From Zygnema cylindricum (taxonomy: Eukaryota > Streptophyta > Zygnematophyceae > Zygnematales > Zygnemataceae), in assembly GCA_037447655.1 (NCBI GenBank), contig JBBHKE010003455.1, positions 215,453 through 279,452 on the forward strand: 64,000 nucleotides of DNA. Reading direction: 5' to 3'. Of the stretch, positions 35,521-47,912 are shown piece by piece. The notes beneath the pieces were generated by a model. That model was given only the letters and a program-made list of their open reading frames with translations. It did not search any database and was not told the origin of the DNA. The position numbers and the translations under genes were made by a program. Positions within the stretch are counted from its first letter, which is position 1; each line of letters begins with the position of its first letter.

Positions 35521-36234
35521 CGGGTACGCATTTTATCAATTTTCGAAAATCGTTAGACGTGAATCGTACGTATTATTCGCGCGTTCGTTTCGTGCGTAAC
35601 ATGCGATTTGAACAACCACAGTATGCTTTGCGCGTAATTTGAAGACAGGTTTATGGCTTTATGGCGACAATGCTTCAAAAAACCGAACGTCTACAACGTC
35701 ACAGAAAACATGACGTCTACAATGTCAGAAAACTACCAAGCCTTTTACAGATGTCACGAGTTAAGTGACGACTTTTTTTTTCGAAACTCTACATAGAATA
35801 TTTGGTACAAAACAAAGTTTGATCGCTAAGCTCCTATCACATGGAAGATTCGCCTTCTGCTACTTAGCTTTGTTGAAACTCCGGAGTGGGAAGTGCCACA
35901 TGAGAATTCGAAATCTGCACCAATGTGATCACTCATTGGAGCGGTACATGCCACCGACAGCAGAGTTTTCCAAGTGAATTGTACATTTGTACTATCCTTT
36001 TCCAAAACACTGGGCAATTTGACACGTGTTCCACCGTTGACTCTCCTGACTCCACCGTCACCCTTTGCCACGTGGTTCCTCCTCCTCAACCCTCTCCGCT
36101 GTACTTTTTTTCCTGCCATGCTTCTCGCTTCGTACCGGCGTTTACCGCCACGTGGCCTTTCACTCTTAAACCCCGCCTGAACCCTGTCTTGTAAATTTCC
36201 GTACGACCATACCGTACGGTTTGGGGCGGCAGCC

Positions 36235-38879
36235 ATGGCTGTACGCAACAAAGAGAGCTCTCAGAGCCATGGCAGTCATAGTAACTATTGCAATGGTGGA
36301 GGGAACCTCGAAAACCAACAAATCCATGGTGGGCGTACAGCGGTTAAGGGAACAGCGGAGAGAAGGGAGAGCCAGGTGTTGCCTGTTGGTGGAATGTCAG
36401 AGCTCCAATGGGAGCTTATAGTTTTTGGACACCTGGCAGTGTATTTATTTGTTCATACGTACTTTTTACATCGAAGTTCCATTGGAGATATCAACTTTCC
36501 AGCAGTAAGAGACCGAGGCCAGCGGTACTCTTTCTCCTTTTTAGGTTTATGATTTTGTTTTGGTTTACTAACGTTTGGCCTCTTGTTTTATCTTCTGTTA
36601 TGAGTTAAATATTTATGTTTTGGTATGCTTTGTGCCCTAAAGAATCAAAAGGTTGTAAGCACATGTGGAAGAGAGAGAGGAAAGGGAGAGAGGTAAATGG
36701 AAAACGTTGGAGTAAATGATTATATCTAAACCCTAGAACGAAAAAACTCATATCAGAGATTGCACTGGAAAAAAGGCTTGAAATATGGCAGTAAAGTAGT
36801 TGAATTCTTGTCAATGAACTTTTCATTTTCCTTTCCCCTGCTATTTTTATTTTTTTCTAGTTGGTCAATTTTTCCAGTTAGTTTGATGCCAAAGTAAAAC
36901 CTTCAAGCAAAATTCTTGACCTTTGAGTGCACTTCTCTTCACTCTAATGAGTACTCAAAAATTAAATGGCCATGTTTGGAAAACCGAGAACCGTTTAACT
37001 TCCGCCATAGAAATCGTCTAAATTTAGACTTTTAGCATCCCATTCACTGAATAAAATCAACATCATTTTTGGTAGGCCGTTTACGGTTTTGTATTGTAAA
37101 GCGATATGATGCTATGATGCAACAATAACATGAAAATTAGTCTGACAAAACTTGACTTGAGATAATGTAACCCGAATGTACTGACGAGACCACCTAATTG
37201 AACATAATGTCTTTTTTTAATATGGCTATTGTAAGGTCAGTGATGTAAGTTATTGGGTGATGGAAGCTATAGTGATGTAAGTTATATTTTAGGCTTCAAT
37301 GTATGTGACGACCTACACCTCCTATGTCCCAAAGTTGTTGATTTTCAGTCCTAGCTTCCAGTTGAGGCAACATAAGTTTGACCATGGTGTTCACTTATTT
37401 TGACTAACCCAAGAAAACAATAAAAGTTACTATGAAAATGATCGAAATTCTTGTTTCTTCCAACTTGCTCTTTTGCTGTTGCAATCATAATTTTAGGATA
37501 ACATCCTATGTTATTTGTCAAAGACAACATCAGTTGGTTGGTTTCACAATTAGTGCCATCACACTACCAAACCAGTTTGAATTTGACTTTGGTCCTCGAT
37601 CACTTGAAGTTGACTGTTAAGTCCTCCCTTTTTCTACTCTATATACCTGTCCTTTTCGCTCATTATCATCACATTCGAGTCTAAACTATTGTATTTTACG
37701 TTGATATCCCTCTAGATAATGTGAACCGACATACGACACTACCTTTTATGGACAGGAACAGAGCATTTTAAACTAAAAGATGGAAAGATGATGTGGAAAC
37801 GAGTGAGAGATATGTTGGAGGACAGAGAGAGATGGTTACAGAAGGGTTAACCTTACCTGACAACATCTTCAAATATACACATTTTTTCAATTTTACTGGA
37901 AGTAGAGAGATTGGTCACTGATTTGATTGGTACACACACACAGTTTTTGTTAGTGTGGATCACACTCATTAGACAGGCCTTCATCTTTATCGTCCAAATC
38001 AAGTGCGGATCAGATGTTCTTTGGACAAAAGCTCAAATAGTGTCATTGATTTCCAATTCTGTGTCAAAATCCCTTTAAGATTTACTATCAATGCCCTTAT
38101 CATTTAAATTGCAGCCAGACTAATTTCGTTGATACGTGTACTTGAACACTGCTTTCTCCACACTTGTATTCGCTTTTCTTGTTTTTTTATGTTTAAACGA
38201 TTTTTCTGTGCTGTGTTTTTGTGTGGGGATTTTGGGTTATCAGCTTCTTTTGGTGCTTTTGGGCCTTTTTCGTAATGTTCTCAGATGTTATCTGTCGAGA
38301 AGTAGTCATGGATCACGAAGAAGGAGAGAGGTAACTATCCAGGTGACACCTGTCAACGGAGGGTTGGTTGGGGCGTCAGATGGAGGGCAGATAACTCAGA
38401 GAGAGTTAACCACAAGTGACTTTTTTCTGGTAAGTTTTGCTGCTTTTTGCTTTCTTTTTTTTGTTGCTTTTTTGTTGTTTTTTGTTTTCTTTTTCTTGGC
38501 TTTCACATTTATAGCGTGTGAGATGAGGGACACACACCTAGGGAGGGAGAGAGGGAGGCGGGGAAGCAGGGAGGGAGGGAGGAAGAGAGAGAGAGAGTGT
38601 TCGCAATGGAGATTGTTGTTGGGGTTTAAATTTTTGAGAGCTTTTGTTTGGTATTGTTTGATTGGGCTAGTCATTTTTGAGTCCCACCTTGTTGTGACAA
38701 ATTGTTCGATCATCTGTTTTTTAAGAATGAAGATAACAGAATGTTTTCTGTTGTTTCATATAGAGACAAAATGCTGTACTCTTTTGGCAGGTAGTGGTTT
38801 TGGGCGGTACGGCTCTCTGTCTAACAATTCAGTTGGCAAACATGCTGACCTGGCAGACAGTTATCGTCCTTTTCTGCCC
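36235..38879 (+). CDS. Candidate multi-exon membrane-protein gene, unrecognised
   Basis: Three exon candidates. 36235-36504 starts at ATG and is polar at first (Asn, Gly, Gln, Arg), then has a hydrophobic helix LIVFGHLAVYLFVHTYFL; it ends at CCAGCA|GTAAGA. 38285-38429 follows acceptor TTCTCAG and is Arg-rich (SRSSHGSRRRRE), ending TTTCTG|GTAAGT. 38791-38879 follows TTTTGGCAG and in continuous phase reads LVVVLGGTALCLTIQLANML, then TWQTVIVLFCP, a second hydrophobic helix, ending CCC|GTAAGT. The first and second exons do not join in phase, so a further exon lies between. No family is recognised. The downstream exons may have been lost where the HOS1 copy begins at 40050. Confidence 0.4.
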
Positions 38880-40049
38880 GTAAGTTGCTGGGAACCTTCT
38901 GTCAGATAGTTCTTGCTTGTTTAGCTTTGTTTTTATACAAAGTCAAAAAAAAACACTAAACGTGTCGGGGCTTGGAAAACAAAAAGCCATTTTTTGAGTT
39001 GGCTGAAGATTTTTGGAGGAAACCAATTTTTTTGTAACCAATTTTATTGTTGAAATGAAGGAATACGGTACGTTGCATTTGATATGAAGAAGATCCGGTT
39101 GGTGAAAAAAGAAATGTTGTCGAATGTAGTTTCCTTTTAGAAGCTTTTTTGGAGTTTAGATTAAGGGTTAAGTCCTTATATGACTCTCAAATGTTTTTTG
39201 TAGTTGGAATGAATGTGGTAGGATGTATATAACTGTAGAAGCTTTTTTGGAGTTGAAAGTCCGAAATAAAGGAATATGGTAGAGTGTGTTTACCTCTGGA
39301 AGATTTTTCTTTAGTTGAAATAAAGAAGTTCTGGTAGGATGAATGTAACTTAGAAGCTTTATTTTGGAGTAGAAATATATGAATTTGGTATTGATGTATT
39401 TACCTTTAAGAACATTTTTTGTAATTGAAATAAAGGGTGGGTTTATATTATCTTTTGAAGCTTATTTAGTGTTCACATAAAATAATGTGGGATGTATCTA
39501 ATAAAGTTAGGAGCGTTTTCTAGAAGGAAGTTGTAGTCTGTGGGAAAAATGTGTCCTCTCTCATTAAACATCTCTCAAATTCCTTTCGTGGGATTGTTTT
39601 TATTTTGTTTACAATTCACCGCAATTACTGTGGACCAAAGGAAAGTAACAACTGGTCTAACACCCTTGTACAAGAAAAATTAAAAAAGGAATAAAATCAA
39701 TTAATAGGAAAGAATTACCAGTTGAACCACACTAAATTAGGTGTGTGTCTTTGAGAAAACAAAACGTCTGTATCTGTTACGTTTTCCCCGTTTTTCTGTT
39801 TCCAGATTTTCTCGTTTTTCTCGTTTTTTATTTTCTGTTTTTTTTTTTTTTTTGAACACAAGCCTCTCTCTATTCGGGTTTGTAATTAGACAAAATAGTA
39901 TTTTGTCTTTTCCGCAGATGTCTACTCTATTTGAAGTTTTCCTCGAAACTGAAAAATCGACACTCGAAACTAAAACCGCCGTTTAAACCGCCAGTAGTAA
40001 CTGGGTCCATGAAAAAATCAGCTAGTGGGAGTAACATATCAGGGGGGGG
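38880..40049. other. No gene seen; T-rich approach to duplication breakpoint
   Basis: T-rich, with repeated GAAGCTTTTTTGGAGTTGAAA-like phrases (39130-39430), each about 50-90 bases apart, and long T runs near 39840. A run of eight G at 40042-40049 sits exactly at the duplication junction. Confidence 0.55.
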
Positions 40050-41521
40050 TTACATTATCTATTAATTGCATATGCACATGTTTATACATTTGTGGTTTTT
40101 GATTGCAGAAAGCGTGTGAATTGCTTAAGGGATTGCCAGATAATGCAATCCATGCTCGTTTTGCGAGGGCTTTCTTCGAACGAAAACAAACAGAAAAGTG
40201 TTATATTATATTACGACGCACGGGACAACTTCCTCTGAGTTTTGAAATACATGAAGATTTACCTGTTTTTCAAAAATTGTTAGAAAATGGGTTGTTAGAA
40301 ATTGCGTTTCATTACCAAAGATCCCACACTGATGGAGTGAGGGAAAAGCCAAAGGGGGAAAGAGAACTTGAAAAAAATATGGAAACTTTGGTAAAAGAAT
40401 TTTGTAGATTCTGTGTCAAGAAACCTATAGCAATGAGAATAGCAGGTTTGCCTTGGAATGAGGAAGAATACAAAATTGTTCGCAAATTTTTTAAGGCTAG
40501 TTCTGGACAGATGTCGAGTGGATCGGCAGGATTTTTTTTGGTCTTTTATCACCTTTGGGTATGATTCAAAACAAGTCCTACACCTCGTGAAATGGCACAT
40601 GTTACAATTTCGATTTTGGCTTTTAACGGAATTTTATTTAGACTTTTAATTGATTTTTTTTTAATCTTTGCAGCGTGCTCGGTTTTGGGAAACAAAATAT
40701 GCGCTTGAAAGCATTTGTGATACGGAGGACGAGGCGGATCACAGAAGTTGGAAGCACCAGGTCTCAAAACTCCTTGTAAGTTTCACTTTATATGCTAAAG
40801 TCGCCTGTCTTCTGTCTTTTTTTGGAGTCTTCTGTCTTCTTTTGGTGTCCTCTGTTGTCTGTCTTCTTCTGTCTTCTGTCTTCTTGTGTCTTCTTGCTTT
40901 TTGTGTCTTCTATCTTCTGTCTTCTTAGTCTTCTGTCTTCTGTCTTCTGTTACATTAATAGCACTGCATGGCTTCGATTCTTTTTTTTTTCCTTTGGTTT
41001 GTTTTTGGTCTTTTTTTGTTTTTCCTTTTCGGTTTTTGTGGTTTTTTTTTGTTTTTTTTTTATCACTTTCGGTTCTTTTTCGGTTTACAGGGTTCCCTCG
41101 ACTGGCAAACGATGGTACATAGTTTGGGCCCTGAAATGCCAGCAGCGGCTATCCGAATTCCCCACAAATTTTCGAAAGATGTTGAAGTGGAGGTACGTTT
41201 GTTTTTTTCAAACCGGTTTGCTCTTTCTGCAGCTTTTACAAAACGGCTTCGTTAAAGAGATGGAATTCATTTTCAATCGGCTCCCTTAAAGAGATGGAAT
41301 TCATTTTCAATCTTTGGTTGCAACTATTGTCATCTTGTAGGGTTTCATCGAGTACGGAATTCGAGGAGTTTGGATCGAGGGAAAAGTGGAAAAAATTGAA
41401 GGAGCGAACGCTTATGTAAAATATGACAAGCCTTTTTGTAAGTCTTGTTTGCCCTTTTAGAACTGCCTCTGCATGTGAATTGTTTTACAAAGCAAAACAT
41501 AAACGAATATCCTCTCATCTA

Positions 41522-42576
41522 TGAAACTCTGAGACCTCCATAAGTCCTCAGAGTAGACAGCTTCCAAGAAGCCTCTAGGATTATCCTGACTCCTTTGTGT
41601 TTCAGCAAGAATAACTGCCACCTTGGCGGACAAAAAACCCTAACCACCTGCACCTATATGAAGGCAAGACTCCCCTGAGTCGATAGCAAAAATAATCTCT
41701 AAATTTCCTCCCTTGAGCAGTAAGTTATGGAGGGTCAAAGTTGACCTTTTGTACAGAAGCTCTTTGGGAGAGAGGTTCCTATCTCCTAATTTTTCTAAGT
41801 CCTATCTCTCTCACAGACTCTATCTACTGATGTACGGAACTAATCAAAATACAGTTCCGTACGCAAAAGTACAGCTGCTGGTGTACTTCATGTACGGACA
41901 TTGTACGACATGGCCTAAATGTCGACACATAAAATATCCGGATTCGATGCCATAATCTCCGGAGATTCCACGATCCAATGTAATTTCGCCACGTGTCATC
42001 CGATGTGGCAATGGCCACAAACCGCCAAAATCTTCTTCCGCGATCTCGGCGCTAATTTCGGCCGTCCGATTAAATCATGATTTAATCGTAGCCGTAATAA
42101 ATACTTGCGCGACATTTGTTTCAATTAAGAGATAAATGCGCGGTATTGATTTTCTTTTTGTACCGTAATCTATACTTTCCACATTACCGGATCTATGTAT
42201 CGCGTAATAAATTAGAGTTAAATGATTAATCCTACGTATACATGTTAAAATAAATATCAAACTATACACTACGTAGCACTACTCCTAGACTTCACCCCTA
42301 AGGCTACCGGCTATCTGCTGTCTATCGGCCGGTAGGTACAGGGATCAAATCCTGCGGCCGGCACATATATTTTAGATAAATATAAACCCTTTAACTTATT
42401 TAAATTTCTCGTAAACCTCTGGATAGCCTAGGTAGCCATGGCTCTAGCTCCCTCTCCAATTTCTCAGTATATGCGACAAGTTTGAGAGTTTGGAGAGAGA
42501 AGTTGAGATAGACTGCCTCGACTTCTATATTTCTTTTCAGACCTAGAAAATACTAATAAAACCATTAGTTTCTACA
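41522..42576 (-). repeat. Copia-2 3' LTR
   Basis: 1055 bases, starting TGAAACTCTGAGACC and ending TTAGTTTCTACA. It includes a stable hairpin at about 42326-42363 (GGCCGG … CCGGCC arms around GGGATCAAATCC). It is about 90 bases longer than the partner LTR, mainly through an AT-rich insertion near 42190-42290. Confidence 0.93.
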
Positions 42577-42590
42577 CTCCCCTTATTTTC
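42577..42590 (-). other. Copia-2 polypurine tract
   Basis: On the minus strand GAAAATAAGGGGAG lies directly before the 3' LTR start, the expected plus-strand primer. Confidence 0.75.
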
Positions 42591-42988
42591 TAGTCAATCT
42601 TTAATTTCAGACCACACTTCTCCCTGCAAAAAATTAGCTTAGGGGAAGGCACAGGTTTGGTCATCATATCTGCTACCATCTCACTATCTGGTCGGTACTC
42701 TAAACTGATTATTTTGTTTTCTACTTTCTCTCTAACAAAGCTGAGTCTGATGTCCATGTGTTTGGCTTTAAAATGATGTTTAGGATTGGTAGAAATAGCG
42801 ATTGCTGCCTGATTATCACAAAAAAAATTATGCACACCACTCTTAAGGTGAGCAAGCTCACCAAGCAAAGACTTGACCCACATCAATTCTTTTACAGCAG
42901 AGCAAGAGGCCATATACTCAGCCTCTATGGTAGACTGAGCAATATCCTTTTGTTGTTTGCAACTCCAACAGCAAGTCCCATCACCCAC
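42590..42988 (-). pseudogene. Copia-2 RNase H region
   Basis: A 132-codon frame with copia RNase H features: CCWSCKQQKDIAQSTIEAEY, then FFCDNQAAIAIS and HHFKAKHMDI. It ends KCGLKLKID just before the polypurine tract, so it is the C-terminus of the polyprotein. The upstream half of the domain is in other frames. Confidence 0.88.
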
Positions 42989-43196
42989 CTATGTATCACC
43001 CGCCTATAATTTGTATTCTGAAGTACATCTCCTCATCGAAGCATCACCATAAATGACATCACTCCAAGAAGTGATGTCAATATTTTCCCCACCAAAATGC
43101 AACTATAGATCGCTAGTTCCTAACAATATCTAAAGACTCTCTTAGCTGCCTCCCAATCCCATTTAGTGGGAGCATTTAGACTTTTACTCAGCACTC

Positions 43197-43694
43197 CTAT
43201 AGCGCAGCTAAATCTGGTCGGGTACAATTCATAAAACAGATTAGACTTCCCAATACTTGCCTGTAAAGAATAGTCTGCATGAACTTCTGTTCTTCAAGAG
43301 ATAATTCCTTTTCTAAAACTATGACTCTTTCTTCCTCACCCCCCTCATTTCCCTTCTTTAACTCCATTGGAGTTGTAAAACTATTAGCTTTATCCATCTA
43401 AAATTTTTCAAGCATGTTCCCTATTGCTTCTTTTTGAGTCAATCTTATAATCTTTCTTTTTTTATCTCTTTTTACTTGAATTCCCAAAATATGTTTTTTT
43501 TCCCCCATATCATTAATTTCAAATCTCCCCTTAAGATCGGTTTTCATTTTATTCATTTTTTCCATTGATTTAGTTAAAACAAGTAAATCATCAACATATT
43601 GCAAAAAATATAACACCTTCCTCATCTTCAAAAACATAGATTGAGTGATCTGAGCTGATACGGATATATCCCAGATCAGTAAGAAACTCATCAA
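43197..43694 (-). pseudogene. Copia-2 reverse transcriptase, distal part
   Basis: Two adjacent frames (43398-43694 and 43197-43397). The first carries the catalytic box FLQYVDDLLVLTKS intact and then DMGEKKHILGIQV; the second carries FMQTILYRQVLGSLICFMNC and TRPDLA. A stop or frame change separates them. Confidence 0.88.
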
Positions 43695-43710
43695 GCTTCT
43701 TATTCCATTG

Positions 43711-44163
43711 TCAAGGCGCCTGTTTCAAACCATAAAAAGATTTAATCAGCCGGCATACCTTACTCTCCTCTCCTTCCTCCACAAACCATTCGGGTTGTCG
43801 CATGAAGATCTCCTTTTCCAATTCTCCATTCAAAAAGGCTGTCTTGATGTCCATCTGGTGCACTTCCATGTCTTCCGTTGCTGCGAGGCTGAGAAGTATG
43901 CGGACAAAGGGAAATTTGACGACCAGGGCAAAGGTTTCCTCGTAGTCAATTCCCTCCTTTTGTGTATATCCCTTTGCCACTAATCGGGCCTTGTAGCGCT
44001 CGATTGTGTTATCTGGGTTCAGTTTTAATTTGAAAACCCACTTACAACCGATTGGTTTTCGATAAGGTGGACAATCCACCAGCTCCCAAGTATCGGCTGC
44101 CATAATTGAGGCCATCTCCTCATTGATGGCTGTCTTCCACCGGTTTCTTTCTCGACAAGTCAT
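43711..44163 (-). pseudogene. Copia-2 reverse transcriptase, proximal part
   Basis: A 150-codon frame with KWVFKLKLNPDN, RYKARLVAKGYTQKEGIDY, HQMDIKTAFLNGELEKEIFM and FYGLKQAP in copia order. It ends just before the next frame with the YVDD box. Confidence 0.9.
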
Positions 44164-44593
44164 TGCCTCTCGATAAGTCTCAGGTTCATCTTGATGAGAT
44201 AGTTTTGTTACCTTGTTATTAACTTGTTTTTCCTACAATCTTTTGCTACTTCTCCTTCCCCCTTCAAAATCTGTGGCCGGAGTAGATGGTTCTCGTGGGT
44301 TCTTTCGAAAGATCTCGGCTTCTCCCCTGTCCCTTGATTTCGAATAAGTTTACACCACGTCTTCCGCTTCGTTTAGAGTTGTCATTGGAGTTTCCGCAGC
44401 CGAGTTCTTTTTGGTCTGATTTGTACCTGCAAGAATGTCATCTTCTCTAAAACCTGGATAGTTAAGAAGTTGAATGTCATCGGAATTTTTTGACTCAAAT
44501 CTGATTTTTACTGACTTTGTATACTTGAAGGGATCCAGTTGAAGGGATCCACGGACTTTCTTTAATCCATAACTACCAGATACTCTACTAAGA

Positions 44594-45487
44594 TTATATC
44601 TTCCCTTTTAGATCATAAACTTTATATCCTATAACATCCTCATCATATCTTAATAGGTATCCTGGTTTTCCTTTAGGATCTAGCTTCCAATTAGACTGAT
44701 CTGTATCTAAACTGAATACTTGACTGCCGAAAACCTTTAAGTGAGATATGACTGGTTTTCGACCTGTCCATCTCTCATAAGGTGTTTGATCTTTTATAGC
44801 TGAAGCAAGAACTCTATTTTTGAGGTAATTAGCACAGTTCATTGCTTCTGCCCAAAACCTTTTTCCTATCTTTTTTCCGACAACATACTTCTAGCACTAT
44901 CACTTAGTATTCTATTTAACCTTTCATCTACCCCATTCTGTTCCAGATTTTCTGGAACTGTCTTTTGGTGTTGGACCCCATCTTCCCTCAGAAAATCCTC
45001 AAACAGGTTAGAAGTATACTCTCCACCATTGTCACTCCTTACTCTCTTGATTGGATTTTCATGGAGTTTTTCGCTCGATGCTATATATTGACTAAAACAA
45101 TCCTGATCTTCTGACTTGTTTTTCAAAAAATACACCCGGGAATACCGAGACCAATCATCAGTTATAGTCATCATAAATCTCTTTTTCCCCGTTGAGGGCA
45201 CTCTTGCCGGTCCCCAAATATCTGTGTACTAGATCTAGATTTTTTTCTCCCTTATACGTGGCTGTTTTAGGAAAGGGTAATCTGTGTGCTTTACCTTGAG
45301 CACATCCACTACAATCACTTATATCATCATTCTCACTAAACTGAATCCCTTCCACTTCTCCCATCTTTTTCATCTCTCTTAACTTATCTAGATTCACATG
45401 CCCAAGCCTCTTATGCCACATCATAATATCATGAACACCAACATAATAAAATTTCTTCTTTTCATTATTTAAGATCAGCCTAAACAT
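44594..45487 (-). pseudogene. Copia-2 integrase (fragmented)
   Basis: Three frames in order. 45158-45487 holds the zinc-binding region (MWHKRLGHVNL … CSGCAQGK). 44866-45201 holds the catalytic core with ITDDWSRYSRVYF, RVRSDNGGEYTS and QNGVDERLNR. 44594-44842 holds the C-terminal GKPGYLLRYDED. Two frame changes break the gene. Confidence 0.88.
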
Positions 45488-45661
45488 CCCATGGCTACCT
45501 TTCTCAGCAATGAAATAGACATCCTCATCAAAACTAGCAGTAAAGACTCCTTCCCTAGTGCTAGTGAAAAAATCCTTATCATCTAATAGAGATGTAGAGA
45601 TAAGGTTTTTGTTCAGCTCCGGAATAAATAATACATCGGAGAATGTTAATATGGATGTCTT

Positions 45662-46033
45662 TCATTCTACTAACACTTTTAGATCTACTGATCCTACAAG
45701 AGTAGTGGTGACTATCCTCCCATCTCCGTACTCTATCTCTACGTTGGTAATCTTTCTTATCTTAGTGAACAGGTGTCTATCCTTACACATGTGCATGGAG
45801 GCACTTGAATCTACAATCCAGCGTGCTTCACCTTTCAATCCACCGTAAGCACATTTCTGCCTTCGTGGAATTTCGACCTCATTTTTCGCCTCCAACTCCT
45901 CAATCAAAAGGAGCTCATTGTCCTCGTCTTCGGATTCAGCCTCAAGTACCTGTGTGACAAGGGCCTTTTTCTTTCCTCTCAGGGTACCACCGGTCTGCCC
46001 CTCTTTTAACCGAAGCTCGGTTAGCTTATGCAC
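45662..46033 (-). pseudogene. Copia-2 protease region
   Basis: A 123-codon frame. After a Glu-rich linker it has RWIVDSSASMHMCKDRHLF, the copia aspartic protease core with DSS where DSG is usual. A zinc-knuckle-like stretch lies just upstream in another frame (46050-46090). Confidence 0.82.
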
Positions 46034-46233
46034 TCTGCCATATAGTGCCCCGGTTTCTTACAAAAATGACATAAACCTTTGGGAGCCCTAGGTTCGAACG
46101 CGTCGGCCTGTTTTTTCTGCTCCCTACCCCAATAGTTTTCGACCGGTTTTCAGGAATCCTTGTTCCTCCAATCAGTCGCTATTGCCAAGGCTTGGCCACT
46201 CTTTCCTCCCCTTCGGATCTCAATTATATTCTC

Positions 46234-46884
46234 TCAAACGAGAATCATCCTTACCACTGAGTTCCATATCCACCTTGAGTCAGGCAAGTCCTGCACACGG
46301 TAAACTATGTTCACGAACTCATCAGGTAACTTCATCAGTAAACAGTTAACCTTTTCTTTTTCACTAAAATCTTTTCCCGCACTCTCTAGCTCCATGAAGA
46401 GTGTAGCAAGCTCATTGCAAAAATCCAACATATTTCCCCCTTTGTATACATACTCCTTAACTTTCTGATCAGCCAACTGTTGTTGCTGAATCGTACCACT
46501 TCGGTACATCTCTATGAGAGCCATCCAAAGATCGGATGCCCTTTCTACCTGCAAATGAGGACATGCAAGTCCTTGAGTGAGATGGCGTAGGATGAAGTGC
46601 TTTGCCGCCATATTGTTGAAGTCCCAGGTTTCAGTATCATTCTCCTCGTTCCTCGGAATAGGTGACATGAATGCCGAACCAGTTGCTATTGGTGTGGTCG
46701 TCTCCTTCTCCTTTCCTTTGTCCACCACCTCTCCTTCTTTTGTTTCCTCCGTTGAAGGTGGATCCTCTTTCCTGGTGAATCTGCTTCCTCCAAACCCTGG
46801 AGGAATTCCAAGACTTGATGGACGTCCCAACCGTCCACTCACTATCCCCCAAAACCTTTTTTCGCATAGAGCTCCTATCATCAT
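46234..46884 (-). pseudogene. Copia-2 gag
   Basis: A 216-codon frame. It starts near EKRFWGIVSGRLGRPSS, has a charged linker, then the helical UBN2-type region: FILRHLTQGLACPHL, DLWMALIEMYRSGTIQQQQL, MLDFCNELATLFMELESAG and CLLMKLPDEFVNIVY. The gag relic at 29757-30345 is homologous along its length. Confidence 0.85.
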
Positions 46885-46932
46885 ACTTTCCCAGTATATG
46901 AATCCAGTTCCATTAAAGATTGGTACCTAGAG

Positions 46933-46947
46933 GGTGGGCCCATAACC
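46933..46947 (-). other. Copia-2 primer binding site (half-tRNA iMet type)
   Basis: On the minus strand GGTTATGGGCCCACC directly follows the 5' LTR end (TTTCA). It equals the complement of the initiator tRNA-Met anticodon arm over 15 bases. There is no TGGTATCAGAG-type 3'-end site here. Confidence 0.88.
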
Positions 46948-47912
46948 TGAAACTCTGAGACCTCCATAAGTCCTCAGAGTGGACAGCTTCCAAGAAGCCT
47001 CTAGGATAATCCTGACCCCTTTGTGTTTCAGCAAAAAAAACTACCACCCTGGCAGACAAAAACTCTGACCACCTGCACCTCTGTGAAGGCAAGACTCCCC
47101 TGAGTCAATAGCAAAAATAATCTCTGAATTTGCTCCCCTGAGCAGTAAGTTATGGAGGGTCAAAGTTGACCTTTTGTACAGAAGCTCTCTGGGAGAGAGG
47201 GTCCTATCTCCTAATTTTTCTAAGTCCTATCTCTCTCACAGACTATATCTACTGATGTACGGAACTAATCAGAATAAAGTTCCGTACGCAAAAGTACAAT
47301 TGCCGGTGTACTTTATGTACGAACATTGTACGACATGGCCCAAATGTCGACACATGTCATATTCGGATTCGGTGTCATGATCTCCGGAGATTCCACGATC
47401 CAATGTAATTGCGCCACGCGTCATCCGATGTGGCGATGGCCACAAACCGCCGAAATCGTCTTCCGCGATCTCGACGCTAATTCCGACCGTCCGATTAGAA
47501 TCTAATTTAATCGTAGCCGTAATAAATACATGCGCGGTATTCGTTTCACTTACGGAATAAATGCGCGGTATTGATTTTGTGCATGTACCGTATTCCGTAC
47601 TTATACATTACCAGATCTATGAATATCGACTTAACGGCTAAGGCTACCGGCTATTCCTGGTTGCCGGCCGGCAGGTACCAGGATCAAATCCTGTGGCCGG
47701 CATATACCTTTTAGTAAATAATCCCTTAACTAGTATAAATTTCTTGTAAACCTCAGGATAGCCTAGGTAGCCATGGCTCTAGCTTCCTCTCCAATTTCTC
47801 AGTGACTGCGACAAGTTTGAGAGTTGGAGAGAGAAGTTAGAGGTAGACTGCCTCGGCTTCTTTATTTCTATTCAGACCTAGAAAATACTTTATAAAACCA
47901 TTAGTTTCTACA
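46948..47912 (-). repeat. Copia-2 5' LTR
   Basis: 965 bases, the partner of 41522-42576. The hairpin is conserved at 47663-47701 (GCCGGCC … GGCCGGC arms), although many bases around it differ between the LTRs. Confidence 0.93.

Larger units (their letters stand above)
41522..47912 (-). mobile_element. Copia-2, Ty1/copia LTR retrotransposon
   Basis: A full-length element in minus orientation with LTRs 41522-42576 and 46948-47912 (TG…CA in plus reading), target duplication ATCTA (41517-41521 and 47913-47917), a half-tRNA primer site and a polypurine tract. Gag, protease, integrase, RT and RNase H are all recognisable but broken into about nine frames. The LTRs differ by roughly a tenth of positions plus indels of up to ~90 bases, so it is not recent. 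It is inserted in an intron of HOS1-like copy 2; the same intron in copy 1 is empty. Confidence 0.95.

Noticed and set aside
42326-42363. tRNA gene (T-arm-like GGGATCAAATCC)
   Set aside because: No acceptor, D or anticodon arms fit around it; it is the loop of an LTR hairpin present in both LTRs.
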